From: Hypholoma sublateritium FD-334 SS-4
Taxonomy: Eukaryota; Basidiomycota; Agaricomycetes; Agaricales; Strophariaceae
DNA: 64,000 bases
Assembly: GCA_000827495.1 (NCBI GenBank)
Contig: KN817532.1
Span: 129,388 to 193,387, forward strand
Direction of reading: 5' to 3'
Shown: piece after piece, positions 1 to 8,345 of the stretch
How positions within the stretch are numbered: the stretch's first letter is position 1
Layout of the letters: each line of letters opens with the position of its first letter
The notes under the pieces: model-generated
Told to the model about the DNA's origin: nothing
Databases searched by the model: none
The model's input: the letters and a program-made list of their open reading frames with translations, nothing else
Position numbers and translations under genes: made by a program

Positions 1-1322
1 TGGAATATCTTACTCTTTTCTTCGTTGTCGTGTACTTCGATTGTTTGTCCATCCTCGTTTTGTTTCTTGATTGCTGGGGTTCTCGTACGGCCGCCGTCTG
101 TCGTTGCTGCTGTTGTGAACCTATGTGCATCCCACATCGTTTTGTTATTCAGGTTGTCGATCCATTCGAGCCAGTGGTCTCGTTTTGTTTTCTTGAGTAA
201 GTTGGTGTAGTCNTTTCTTGCTTTCCGTTTTTCTTCATGTGCTTGATGGTATGGCTGGTCTGTGTATCGCTGCGCTCGTTTGGCCTTCTGTCTTGCTAGT
301 CTCTTTGCCTGTTCCAGTTCCTTTGTCCACCAGCGTTTGGAGTAGATGGTGGTGTTTTTCTTTGGTACGTGTTTGTCTGCTGTTTTTTGGATGATTTCTT
401 CGAGTTTGTCNATTGCNTCGTCGATCTCCGCTGGGGTCTTCAGTCGCCGAGGTTCGGCCAGCTCTTGCATTGCTTCTGCTAGTTCTTTGCTGAATTCTTT
501 CCAGTCCGTCTTCCTCCAGTCTCGTTTCGGTGGTTTAGTGTTCTGTTGTGGCGGCGATATGTCTAGTTCTGTTAGTATTGGGTAGTGGTCTGCGANCGGT
601 GGTGTTAGTTCTGGTCGCGTGTTACATTCAATGATGTTGTCTAAGGCATGTGCTGAGATGAATACATTGTCNGGGCGCGTTTCGTTGCCTGCTGAGTTGA
701 GTAATGTTGGCTTGTCTTTTGGTAATGCCATTTCCATTTCATGTTCTGCTAGCATTTCGATGATGTGTCCTGCTTCTTCTATGTTATTTCTCTGAAACAG
801 TCGGTCGTTAGCTTCGCTTTCCCACATAGGGTGGTGTCTATTGAAATCTCCTAGCCATATGCTAGTACTTATGTGTGTGTGCCTGTGTTCGTCTCTNATT
901 TCGTTCTGATTTCGTCGTCGTCTCTCTTCTAGGTGTTCTTTGAGTGCGTCNGTAGAGTTGTTGTGTTCGCATGCATTGTAGATGTTGTAGATGTCGAGGA
1001 TGTGAGTTGGCGTCTTTATTTGTATGGCTGTGATGTCGTCTGAGTCGATTTCGATTTGTGTCCACGCCGCTGTTGAGATTTTGTTGTTGACGAGTATGAC
1101 TGATCGCGTGGTGCTGTCGGCTCCTTGTCGATGATTATGGGGGTATATAACAGTCCATCCTGGGGTAGCTCGTGTTAGTCCAAGTGTGTCGGTGTACGGT
1201 TCCTGGATACAGATTATGTCAGTTTCTTTTGGTGCATGGTGTAGTGTGGCGAGCTGGGCGTCTTTTGATTTCCTCGTGTTTTGCTGCCAGATCTTGAATG
1301 ATTGTTGCTGTTGTTCATTCAT
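1..1322 (-). CDS. LINE ORF2, endonuclease domain and linker (3' end outside window)
   Basis: A frame open from ATG at 1322 to the left edge (about 440 codons, no stop). It encodes an endonuclease/exonuclease/phosphatase-fold domain that would nick target DNA to prime reverse transcription. Visible motifs in order: IICIQEPY with the metal-binding Glu (about residues 43-50), WLGDFNRHHPMW (about 157-168), a TRPDNVF segment, and ADHYPILTELD with the catalytic Asp-His pair. A basic WW-containing linker typical of the region before the RT follows. The start codon overlaps the ORF1 stop (ATGA), which suggests translation by re-initiation. Six of the seven N bases here sit at third codon positions; the exception (596) is at a first position. 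Confidence 0.9.
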   Translation of the reverse strand, partial: MNEQQQQSFKIWQQNTRKSKDAQLATLHHAPKETDIICIQEPYTDTLGLTRATPGWTVIYPHNHRQGADSTTRSVILVNNKISTAAWTQIEIDSDDITAIQIKTPTHILDIYNIYNACEHNNSXDALKEHLEERRRRNQNEXRDEHRHTHISTSIWLGDFNRHHPMWESEANDRLFQRNNIEEAGHIIEMLAEHEMEMALPKDKPTLLNSAGNETRXDNVFISAHALDNIIECNTRPELTPPXADHYPILTELDISPPQQNTKPPKRDWRKTDWKEFSKELAEAMQELAEPRRLKTPAEIDXAXDKLEEIIQKTADKHVPKKNTTIYSKRWWTKELEQAKRLARQKAKRAQRYTDQPYHQAHEEKRKARXDYTNLLKKTKRDHWLEWIDNLNNKTMWDAHRFTTAATTDGGRTRTPAIKKQNEDGQTIEVHDNEEKSKIF

Positions 1323-3415
1323 TTCTTTCCGTTTTGTGAGTTGGCTACTCGCCGTGGATCTCTCGTTCTGTCGTCAACGTTTGCCCATGCAGACAGTGTC
1401 GCTTGTCGTGTNGGTGATGTCCTGCTTGGTTCTCGTGCCCGGTCGGTTCTTCGTATTGTGCTTCTTCCTCTTGTCGATCTCGCCCTGGATACTGATTTTC
1501 TCATTGTCGCGGTTTGTGTTGGCTTGCTGGTTGTCGTTTGCCAGCTTGGTGGTAGTGGGCTCCGCGTTCGTGTATGTTGTATGTACGGTTGCTCTGGTGT
1601 GGGTCTGTAGTAGTCGCCTTGGAGCCGTGTTGGCCTTGTTGTTTGTCCGCTGTCTTGTCGTCGCTCCATTTCTTTCCTGTTGTCAGTCTCATTTAGTCGG
1701 TTACGGTTGTAGTTTCCGTTCCACCTTTCGGTGTTCATCTCGTCGTCGAGGCTGTCTTGTTTTCTTATCCATGTGTTTTGATTGCCTTCTATGGGGTAGA
1801 AACGGTAATGATTTTCAGGGAATCGCTCACGTAGACGAATTCGCTGTTTGAGGAATGTTGGGCATTGTCTGCTCCATGAGGCATGTTGGTGCGCTATTTT
1901 TGTTGCTGAGCAACTTGCGCATGCATAATCTTTGCGTTCGCGATTGCATTTCGCGGACGAAGAGGTATGTGCCAACTGCTGTTCGAAAAACCACATCACC
2001 GTGATGTGGTTTTTCGAACAGCAGTTGGCACATACCTCTTCGTTTGGGCAGTCCGCGGCGCGGTGTCCTGGTTCAATTAGCTGGCACTTGTAGCATCTTT
2101 TTGGGTCNTCTTCTAGTTTACGTGCTTTGTATCTCTTTCCTGCGATGACTATACCATGCTCNATGATATCGTTTGCTCGGTTTCTATCTCTTGTGTTTAG
2201 GACGGCGTGTGCGTATTGTTGATCTTTCCGCCAGCTGTTTTCGGGGTCGCGCATCCATCTTATCTGGTGTATGTCGCCCTTGGTGTAGAAGTTGTCTTCC
2301 TCGATGATAGTTGCCATGTCCGCTAGTCTCTGCTGCAAGGTGATAGGCAGGAATTCGACGAGGATGCTATACTGTCGGTCTTTAATACTGACATCTTTAC
2401 CTAATGTTTTTTGGAAGTGTCGTCTGACGGCCGGATGCTTGAGGAAGTGTGTGCCGTAGAATGTGTTGATTTCGAGGATGACTCCGCCGTTGCTTAATAG
2501 CCTCGCGGTGACGAATTTGATGCCCTCTGGTTTATCGTATGAATCGTATTCATCATCTTCTGCGACGACGACGTCGGGGATTGCTTTCCATGCTTCGTTG
2601 ACTTTTGTGAGTACTTCCTCTGGTGTTGCATTGCGTCCTAGTATGTTAGCTAGTCCATCGATTAGAATTTGCTTACCTCTTTTTGCTTCTCTTGCATTTA
2701 TGTCCTGTTCTCGCCTGATATCGCTTTCCGTTTTGCCTGTGGCNGCGGCTGTGTTGCGTTTTGTTGATTCAATGATGGCGGTGAGCGTGTCCGCGTACGA
2801 TTTCTTCTCCTCACTGGTCTGAGTGGGTCCCTGTGGTGGTTGCGCTGCCTCTTTGAGTTTTTCGAGCACTTCTTCTCTGGTTTTGTCGATTTCTTGACGT
2901 TGTCGATCTGCCTCGGCGATTTCTTTCTTGCGCTTTTCGTCTTCTTGTTGTAGTTTCTGGTTGGCGTTGTCGATTACTTCCGTCATGTTNTGTGTGATCT
3001 GGTTGGCGACTTCNGTGATGCGTGCTGTTGCTTCCTCTGTGATGATTTTGATGGCTTCCTCGTGCTGTATGTTGTCTATGCAAATTGCTGCGGCTCTCAT
3101 GCCATCTATCCATGTGTTGTGGTTCGGATATTTGTATGTCGTCATGAGTAGTAGCGCTGCCGCTATTGTTGTNGTGGTNATGGGTTCTCCATCTGTAATG
3201 TAGCCACTCTCTACCATCCATGCTTTGGCGGACGGTTTGCATTTGATGTTCGATTGTGAGTTTTTGATGAGTTCTGTTCGTTGTTTTGCTGTGAGCTTGT
3301 CAGCTGTGGTGGGTATTGACGCCATCGCGCCGTTCTCTTGTGCGCGTTTGTCTGGTGCTGTCGATCCTGATGCTGCTCTCGTTGTACGTGGTGGTGCAGC
3401 GGCTTTTGGTGTCAT
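1319..3415 (-). CDS. LINE ORF1, gag-like nucleic-acid-binding protein
   Basis: 698 codons from ATG 3415 to TGA 1319-1321. The product should coat the element RNA. The N-terminal half is charged, with a Glu/Lys/Gln-rich probable coiled coil around residues 150-205. A retroviral-type zinc knuckle follows (CYKC...H...C, C-x2-C-x6-H-x4-C), then a second half-knuckle CANC....NH that lacks its final Cys. That loss falls at the centre of a perfect palindrome at 1957-2043, so the segment just after the half-knuckle is probably an inverted copy of the preceding sequence. The C-terminal 180 residues are Arg/Thr/Gln-rich and probably disordered. All eight N bases in this ORF are at third codon positions. 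Confidence 0.88.
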   Translation of the reverse strand: MTPKAAAPPRTTRAASGSTAPDKRAQENGAMASIPTTADKLTAKQRTELIKNSQSNIKCKPSAKAWMVESGYITDGEPXTXTTIAAALLLMTTYKYPNHNTWIDGMRAAAICIDNIQHEEAIKIITEEATARIXEVANQITXNMTEVIDNANQKLQQEDEKRKKEIAEADRQRQEIDKTREEVLEKLKEAAQPPQGPTQTSEEKKSYADTLTAIIESTKRNTAXATGKTESDIRREQDINAREAKRGKQILIDGLANILGRNATPEEVLTKVNEAWKAIPDVVVAEDDEYDSYDKPEGIKFVTARLLSNGGVILEINTFYGTHFLKHPAVRRHFQKTLGKDVSIKDRQYSILVEFLPITLQQRLADMATIIEEDNFYTKGDIHQIRWMRDPENSWRKDQQYAHAVLNTRDRNRANDIXEHGIVIAGKRYKARKLEXDPKRCYKCQLIEPGHRAADCPNEEVCANCCSKNHITVMWFFEQQLAHTSSSAKCNRERKDYACASCSATKIAHQHASWSRQCPTFLKQRIRLRERFPENHYRFYPIEGNQNTWIRKQDSLDDEMNTERWNGNYNRNRLNETDNRKEMERRQDSGQTTRPTRLQGDYYRPTPEQPYIQHTRTRSPLPPSWQTTTSKPTQTATMRKSVSRARSTRGRSTIRRTDRAREPSRTSXTRQATLSAWANVDDRTRDPRRVANSQNGKK
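1957..2043. repeat. Perfect 87-bp palindrome inside LINE ORF1
   Basis: The left arm 1957-1999 is the exact reverse complement of the right arm 2001-2043 (43 bp each, no mismatch) around a single central base at 2000. The arms encode the second zinc-knuckle region of ORF1. 87 bp is 29 codons, so the ORF stays open across it. A template-switch insertion or an assembly artefact are both possible. Confidence 0.97.
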
Positions 3416-3776
3416 ACGACGGTGTGTTATGGATTGGGTTTTACGTGTGTTACGGTGTGTTTTAGATGTATATTACTCTGTGTCTACGATGCTCGCTCCT
3501 CCTGTACGTCGTCTCCCGCAGCGCTGAGCGTGGGAAGATTTGCGATGGTGGTGGTAGCGGATCAAGGAGAGTCCTCTTTTCTACCATACAACACTATTGC
3601 AGTGCATAAGGAGTAGAAAACATGAGCGCCGTGCCGAAAGGGGTACGCGTGCCTGCGCATGTAGGTGGGCGGATCACGGCGCGGTTATCTCTCTCGCCAA
3701 GTCGGACAGCTATCGTTGCGACAAACATATAAAATCAGCCACGACCACAAAACCTCGACGTGGCTTTGTAGAAGCC
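3416..3776. other. LINE 5' UTR and PNP upstream region
   Basis: Holds the 5' leader of the minus-strand LINE (roughly 3416-3526) and the promoter of the plus-strand PNP gene. The two face away from each other, so any internal LINE promoter lies about 250 bp from the PNP start codon. No other gene is visible. Confidence 0.6.
3728..3734 (+). promoter_or_regulatory. TATA-like box of the PNP gene
   Basis: TATAAAA lies 43-49 bp upstream of the proposed ATG at 3777. Called from sequence and position only. Confidence 0.4.
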
Positions 3777-4946
3777 ATGACCACCTCATTTGCCGCTTCG
3801 ATTAGTGCAATCAAGGCCGCGCTTCCTGCCAATCTCCAATGCCCTCGTGCCGCCATCATCTGTGGATCAGGGTTGAGTGGCATCGTCGATGTCCTCCGAG
3901 ATGTCGTGCTCGTTCCGTACCAGGACATCCCGGGATTCTCGACGAGCACAGGTAAGTACAGCGCTTGAACTACAATACGGCTGTCTAATACAGAGTTGTG
4001 CAGTCCCTGGACACAAGAGCGCGCTAGCATTTGGCTTTCTGGGAAGTCACGAAGGGGTGCCCGTAGTGGCCATGCTGGGAAGGGTGCGGAAGATCGCCTT
4101 GGAGTATGTCCATACTGATATCCATTTCAGTTTCATCCTTATGAAGGGCATTCGCTGTCTTCGGTCGTTTACCCGGTCCGAATCATGGCGAAGCTGGGCG
4201 TGAAGCATATCATAAGTATGTCCTTCTCTCTTAATACTATTCCTGCGTGGCTGATGATTATCTGCAGTCACTAACGCTGCGGGATCACTAAATCCTTCCA
4301 TTCCCGTTGGAACGAGTAAGATAGTATGATCGGCTCCTGCGTTTCAAGCGCTAACACGTCGTGTAGTCGTTGTCATCCAGGATCATCTTGCGATCCCAAA
4401 CCTCGCTGGAATGAATCCGCTACTGGGCCCGCAAACATCACCCGATCTTCCGCGCTTCCTACCTCTGTCCGATGCGTATTCGACGACCTTGCGCCGTCTC
4501 GTCTTCCTGGCCGCGCACCACCTCCAACTAGAGGACTCGGCGCTGGCGGAGGGCACCTATGCGTGGGTCAGCGGTCCGACCTACGAAACACCGGCCGAAG
4601 GCCGATTTCTACGGCGCGTTGGTGCGGATGTGGTGGGGATGAGCACGGTACCCGAGGTACTCGCTGCTCGTGAAGAAGGCCTGGAAGTGATGGTGCTGAG
4701 TCTGGTGACGAACTTCGTGGTCATCCCCGACACTTACCGGAGCATCCGCGAGGAAGTGGCTGCTGAGGTTAGTCTTGCAATCCATTTGATGCGATTCTTG
4801 CTCACCTGTGTTTATTTTAGCTCTCAGGGAAGAAGCTTGAGTTGCCACCAGCTCAGACGGTGTCGCACGAAGAAGTATTGGCGATTGGCAGAGAGAAAGC
4901 AGGCGTGCTGATGAAACTTGTAGAGAGTGTCATTAATTCGCTATAG
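3777..4946 (+). CDS. PNP1: Purine nucleoside phosphorylase
   Basis: Cleaves inosine and guanosine with phosphate to the free base plus ribose-1-phosphate in purine salvage (cytosolic). Six exons: 3777-3951, 4004-4083, 4131-4215, 4268-4315, 4367-4767, 4821-4946; 304 residues, usual for trimeric PNPs. Family motifs in order: ICGSGLSG (phosphate-binding loop, near residue 30), HPYEGHS, TNAAGSL, GPTYETPAE (purine site) and VGADVVGMSTVPE near the C-terminus. Exon lengths sum to a multiple of three and all introns are GT-AG. ATG 3777 is chosen because it gives the standard N-terminus with no long extension. It lies downstream of and divergent from the LINE. Confidence 0.95.
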
Positions 4947-5428
4947 CATTTATGTGCAGCGGTGTTAGAGTTATAGCGATTTCTGATCTATCATCCATCA
5001 TCCAGCATACCTCATGTATCCACGTCTATTTTGTGGATTTCGAAGTTTGTGGATGGTATATTCTATCATGGATCTGCGCAAACCAACAGATTCTGCGGGG
5101 ATAGGGGTCATTGATTAAATTTAATTGATGTGGTTTTGTTGATCATAACCTTCCCCGCAAGCCAGCGGATGAAAGAAATTTTACTTCTCTAGAGAAGGTG
5201 GACTACACAAGGAAAATTCATTACAATTCTCAAGGCTAGCTCGTGAGTACCGCAAGCCCAGATAAATAGGCTATGGGAATGGATCAGTCTAAATTCATTT
5301 TGACAGGGGTTAGGGTCAAGGAGCATTTGAATCTGTCCAACCAGATCTGTCTACCTCTGGACAACGGCGACGGCATCGGCCAGCTTTCAGTGCTCACCAG
5401 CGACTCTCTCTAGCACTCTCATGGGAGC
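4947..5428. other. Intergenic, nothing recognised
   Basis: 3' flank of PNP and upstream region of the Ldb17-like gene. A short open stretch from about 5273 hits a stop at 5411 and resembles nothing I know. Confidence 0.5.
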
Positions 5429-7778
5429 ATGTTCAACGTCGCCCACATCGATTCGGAAAACCCAATGCTGGGCATGCAGGACGATCTGGGGATTGTCTAC
5501 CTCATAAACTCGGCCCAGCAATTTTGGTCTGGTGCGTGCTTCTTCGGGCGAGGAGCCCAGAAACACTCACGGTCGAGATATTATAGAGTTGGAGGACATC
5601 CTACGGCTCCCGCAAGATGAGGCCCCGACGTTGTCGTTGCTGGATTCAACCCTCCGTCGGTTCATGGCCCTCTGTGCGACTTACCACGGTAAGATTGCGG
5701 TCTACTGCGTCCGGCGACGTTACCTCACCGCCCCACAGAGCAGTATCTGCAAAGCCCCCTGCAGCTGGAACACGCTTGCAATCTCCTCATCGATTCAGAG
5801 CTGTTCGAGTTCCACTCTGAGCGGATGCTCGACATCATCATCGACGACGCACAGACTGTACGTTTCGCATCCCACCGATTGCAGTCCTCGCCAGCGCTGA
5901 TGGCGCTGATTGCGCGTTGGAGTAGATCACGGACCCGCATTCGGTATTCGTTTTTTACGAGGTTCTCTTCTGTTATGGACAACATCGCGCAGACTTTTTC
6001 CGGTCACACAAGCGGTGGCAGCCTTTGTTGCCGCTGCTCATGGATCACATAGTCGTAGAAATCGACCCTGACATCGAGGACACCTACGTTGGAACGGCTG
6101 TGGGACGCAGCACTAGTTTCAGCTCCGTGCCAATTCCCATCGAAGCGAAGTTGCGGAGCCTCAGCGTAAAAATGCTCTATGAAGTGTGCAGAGTCCAGAC
6201 TCTCAATACCCAGGATCTAAGTAAGTCAGTTCCCATTTGTAGACGCCCGTACTCATGAGATCTGTCCAGAAATATTCGATGACCACTTCATTGATCATCT
6301 GTATGAGCTGGTCGAACAAACGAAGTATATGCAGGACGATACCTTCAACTACTCTGTAATCAAATTGATTGTCAGTTATTACACCTCCTTCGATGCTATT
6401 CTTTCTGACAGTCCGCAGGTGGCGTTAAACGAGCAGTTCATGGTTCTCAGTCTGGAAGAGGATGCACCTCCACCCATTGGCGGGAAAAAATCCTCTGAAC
6501 CTAAGAATCGCGTCATCAAAGTCATGAATAGACGACTGGGGAATTGCAAAACGTTTGGAGAAAATATGATATTCATGTTGAACCGAGCCAGTAAGCCGGA
6601 AGGATATCAATATTACATGCGTTTTTTGACCCCAATAAAATAGAGCGAACTCCCGAAGACTTTTGCATGACGTTGCTCATTTTGAAGATCTTATATGTTC
6701 TCTTTTCTAACAAAGGGACATGCGAGTTCTTTTATACGAACGATCTCTGCGTTTTGGTGGACGTGTTTCTGCGGGAACTGGTAGATTTGGATGAGGAGAG
6801 CGAATCGGTCTGTCATATCATCACTTTTCGCACTATCATCGCTGATTGTATGTCCAACAGCTACGACATACATATCTTCGAGTGTTGCATCCTCTTCTAA
6901 CGAAAACCCAACTCAAAGACGTGCCATATAAACGGCTGCAGATCCTGGCTGCGTTGGAGTCCATGCTTAGCAATTCGAGAATCAGGGAGGTCAATGCCAC
7001 CACTAAACGCTTAGTCGAGCGATGTCTATCAGGTGAATGGTGCACATCACTCATGGAGCTGCGAAAAGAAGCGGGCTATGGGATCCAACGGGCCGGGAGC
7101 CCAAGCAGCGATGCTTCAACCATCGTCAGTCCTCCCGGAGTTGTGGGCATGTCAATGGCTGCTGCTCAACACCTTGAGGTCTCTGGATCGAACAAGGTCA
7201 TGAAAAACATGAAATTCAGCAAGAGCGTGGAGAACTTCGGGCGGACCGAGCACTCTGCCACCAGCAAGTTAGCGCCTCGGTCTGCCGTGGACCAAGAACG
7301 GCGCGCAAGCAACTCAAGCGTCCACAGCCTCCCGGCTTTCGTCTCGCCGCCCCCAAGTGCAATGAAGATAGCCGTGCCACCGAGCTCCCCAGCGGCGAAG
7401 AAGCGCAGCACGAGCGCCACAACCGAAAGCTTGCACAGCCCTTCGCGGCACAACTCGCTCCCCAACCAGGAGGGGCCGACATACCACTACAACCCGGATG
7501 CACCATCGGTGCATGTCGGACGCCCGAACATCAACCCGCTTGCGAAGTCTGTTGTTGCGCTCGATGTGGACAGCATCGCCGCGGCAGCAGATGCGTTGGT
7601 GCTGCATGAGCAGCAGCCGCGGAGGCGGCCACCCCCACCCCCGAAGCGGAGGAAGCCCCCTGCGATTCCAATCGGGCACACGAACAGCGGCGCGACGATC
7701 ACGTCTATCCGCTCGTCGGAGCCCAGCCCACTGTCGAAGGTGCACAAGCCGCCGCTGGGTGTCCACCAGGCGTTCTAG
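5429..7778 (+). CDS. LDB17: Ldb17/Dip1/SPIN90-family actin-patch protein
   Basis: Members of the SPIN90 leucine-rich domain family bind Arp2/3 complex and start linear actin filaments that seed endocytic patches. Seven exons: 5429-5531, 5587-5688, 5739-5857, 5926-6220, 6270-6590, 6644-6807, 6861-7778; 673 residues. Residues about 15-420 form the helical leucine-rich domain (family-like segments GIVYLI, QFWSELEDIL, ERMLDIIIDDAQ, RVLHPLLTKTQL). The remainder is Ser/Pro-rich and ends with a poly-proline and basic segment (RRPPPPPKRRKPPAIP), a typical SH3 ligand. ATG 5429 gives the family N-terminus; the upstream ATG near 5273 leads to an early stop. A WH1-CRIB actin-type gene lies 11 kb downstream. 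The family is recognised from memory of the domain pattern. Confidence 0.82.
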
Positions 7779-8345
7779 AGAGTCGTTTCATTGATACCCA
7801 TACTATGTTAACAAAGTTGACCCCACCAGAGCTTTTTCACTTTCGTTGGTCAGACGCGAGGCCGAGGCCCCTTTATTCGTATATCTAATTCTACGACACA
7901 TGGATTGTCTATTTTTCTTGTTCCAAGCATATGTAAGTTTTCGTCCGTGGTTTCTTCTAGTTGTTATGATGTCAATTTGGCCTCCACGCTCGACTTAATC
8001 TATCTACCCCCGGAATTCTGTTTTATTGTCTTTCTATCCGCACGCACATCCTGAATTGCCTGAAGCCGAAGGAGTATTTGAGAAAACGAGTCGGACAGGG
8101 GCAATTTCCCGTTATGGAAAACACAGAAGTAATCGAAGTCCAAATCTTTGATTTACCAATGCGTTTCGATTTAACCTTTTACTCAACATTTACTTTTACC
8201 TGACCCTAATCATCCAAGCCCTCACATCAAAGTGCTTCAAGCTCATAAGAAATAGGTATGAACAGTATGTTACCGCAGGAATTCGTCGTCTTATGCATTT
8301 GCCTGCCAGCTTTGCTCCCCTTTGTCTCCGAGTCAATCCGCTACC
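7779..8345. other. Intergenic, nothing recognised
   Basis: AT-richer spacer between two plus-strand genes. It holds the 3' UTR of the Ldb17-like gene and the promoter of the next gene. No ORF or RNA recognised. Confidence 0.5.

Larger units (their letters stand above)
1..3526 (-). mobile_element. Non-LTR (LINE) retrotransposon, 5' part, truncated by the window edge
   Basis: Two adjacent ORFs on the minus strand form the 5' half of a LINE: a gag-like ORF1 with zinc knuckles, then ORF2 beginning with an apurinic-endonuclease-like domain. The reverse transcriptase would lie beyond position 1. The 5' limit near 3526 is a guess: ORF1 starts at 3415 and the sequence changes character before the PNP promoter. 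Both ORFs are open throughout the visible part, so this is a young copy or a consensus of young copies. All 15 N bases of the window fall inside it (213 to 3179). An APE-type endonuclease with a gag-like ORF1 fits fungal Tad-like LINEs; the clade is inferred, because the RT is not visible. Confidence 0.93.

Noticed and set aside
1827..2033. 68-codon minus-strand ORF over the LINE palindrome
   Set aside because: It arises because the inverted arm repeats coding sequence; the long ORF1 frame explains the region.
5273..5413. Upstream ATG ORF before the Ldb17-like gene
   Set aside because: Stops at 5411-5413, not in continuity with the family N-terminus that begins at 5429.
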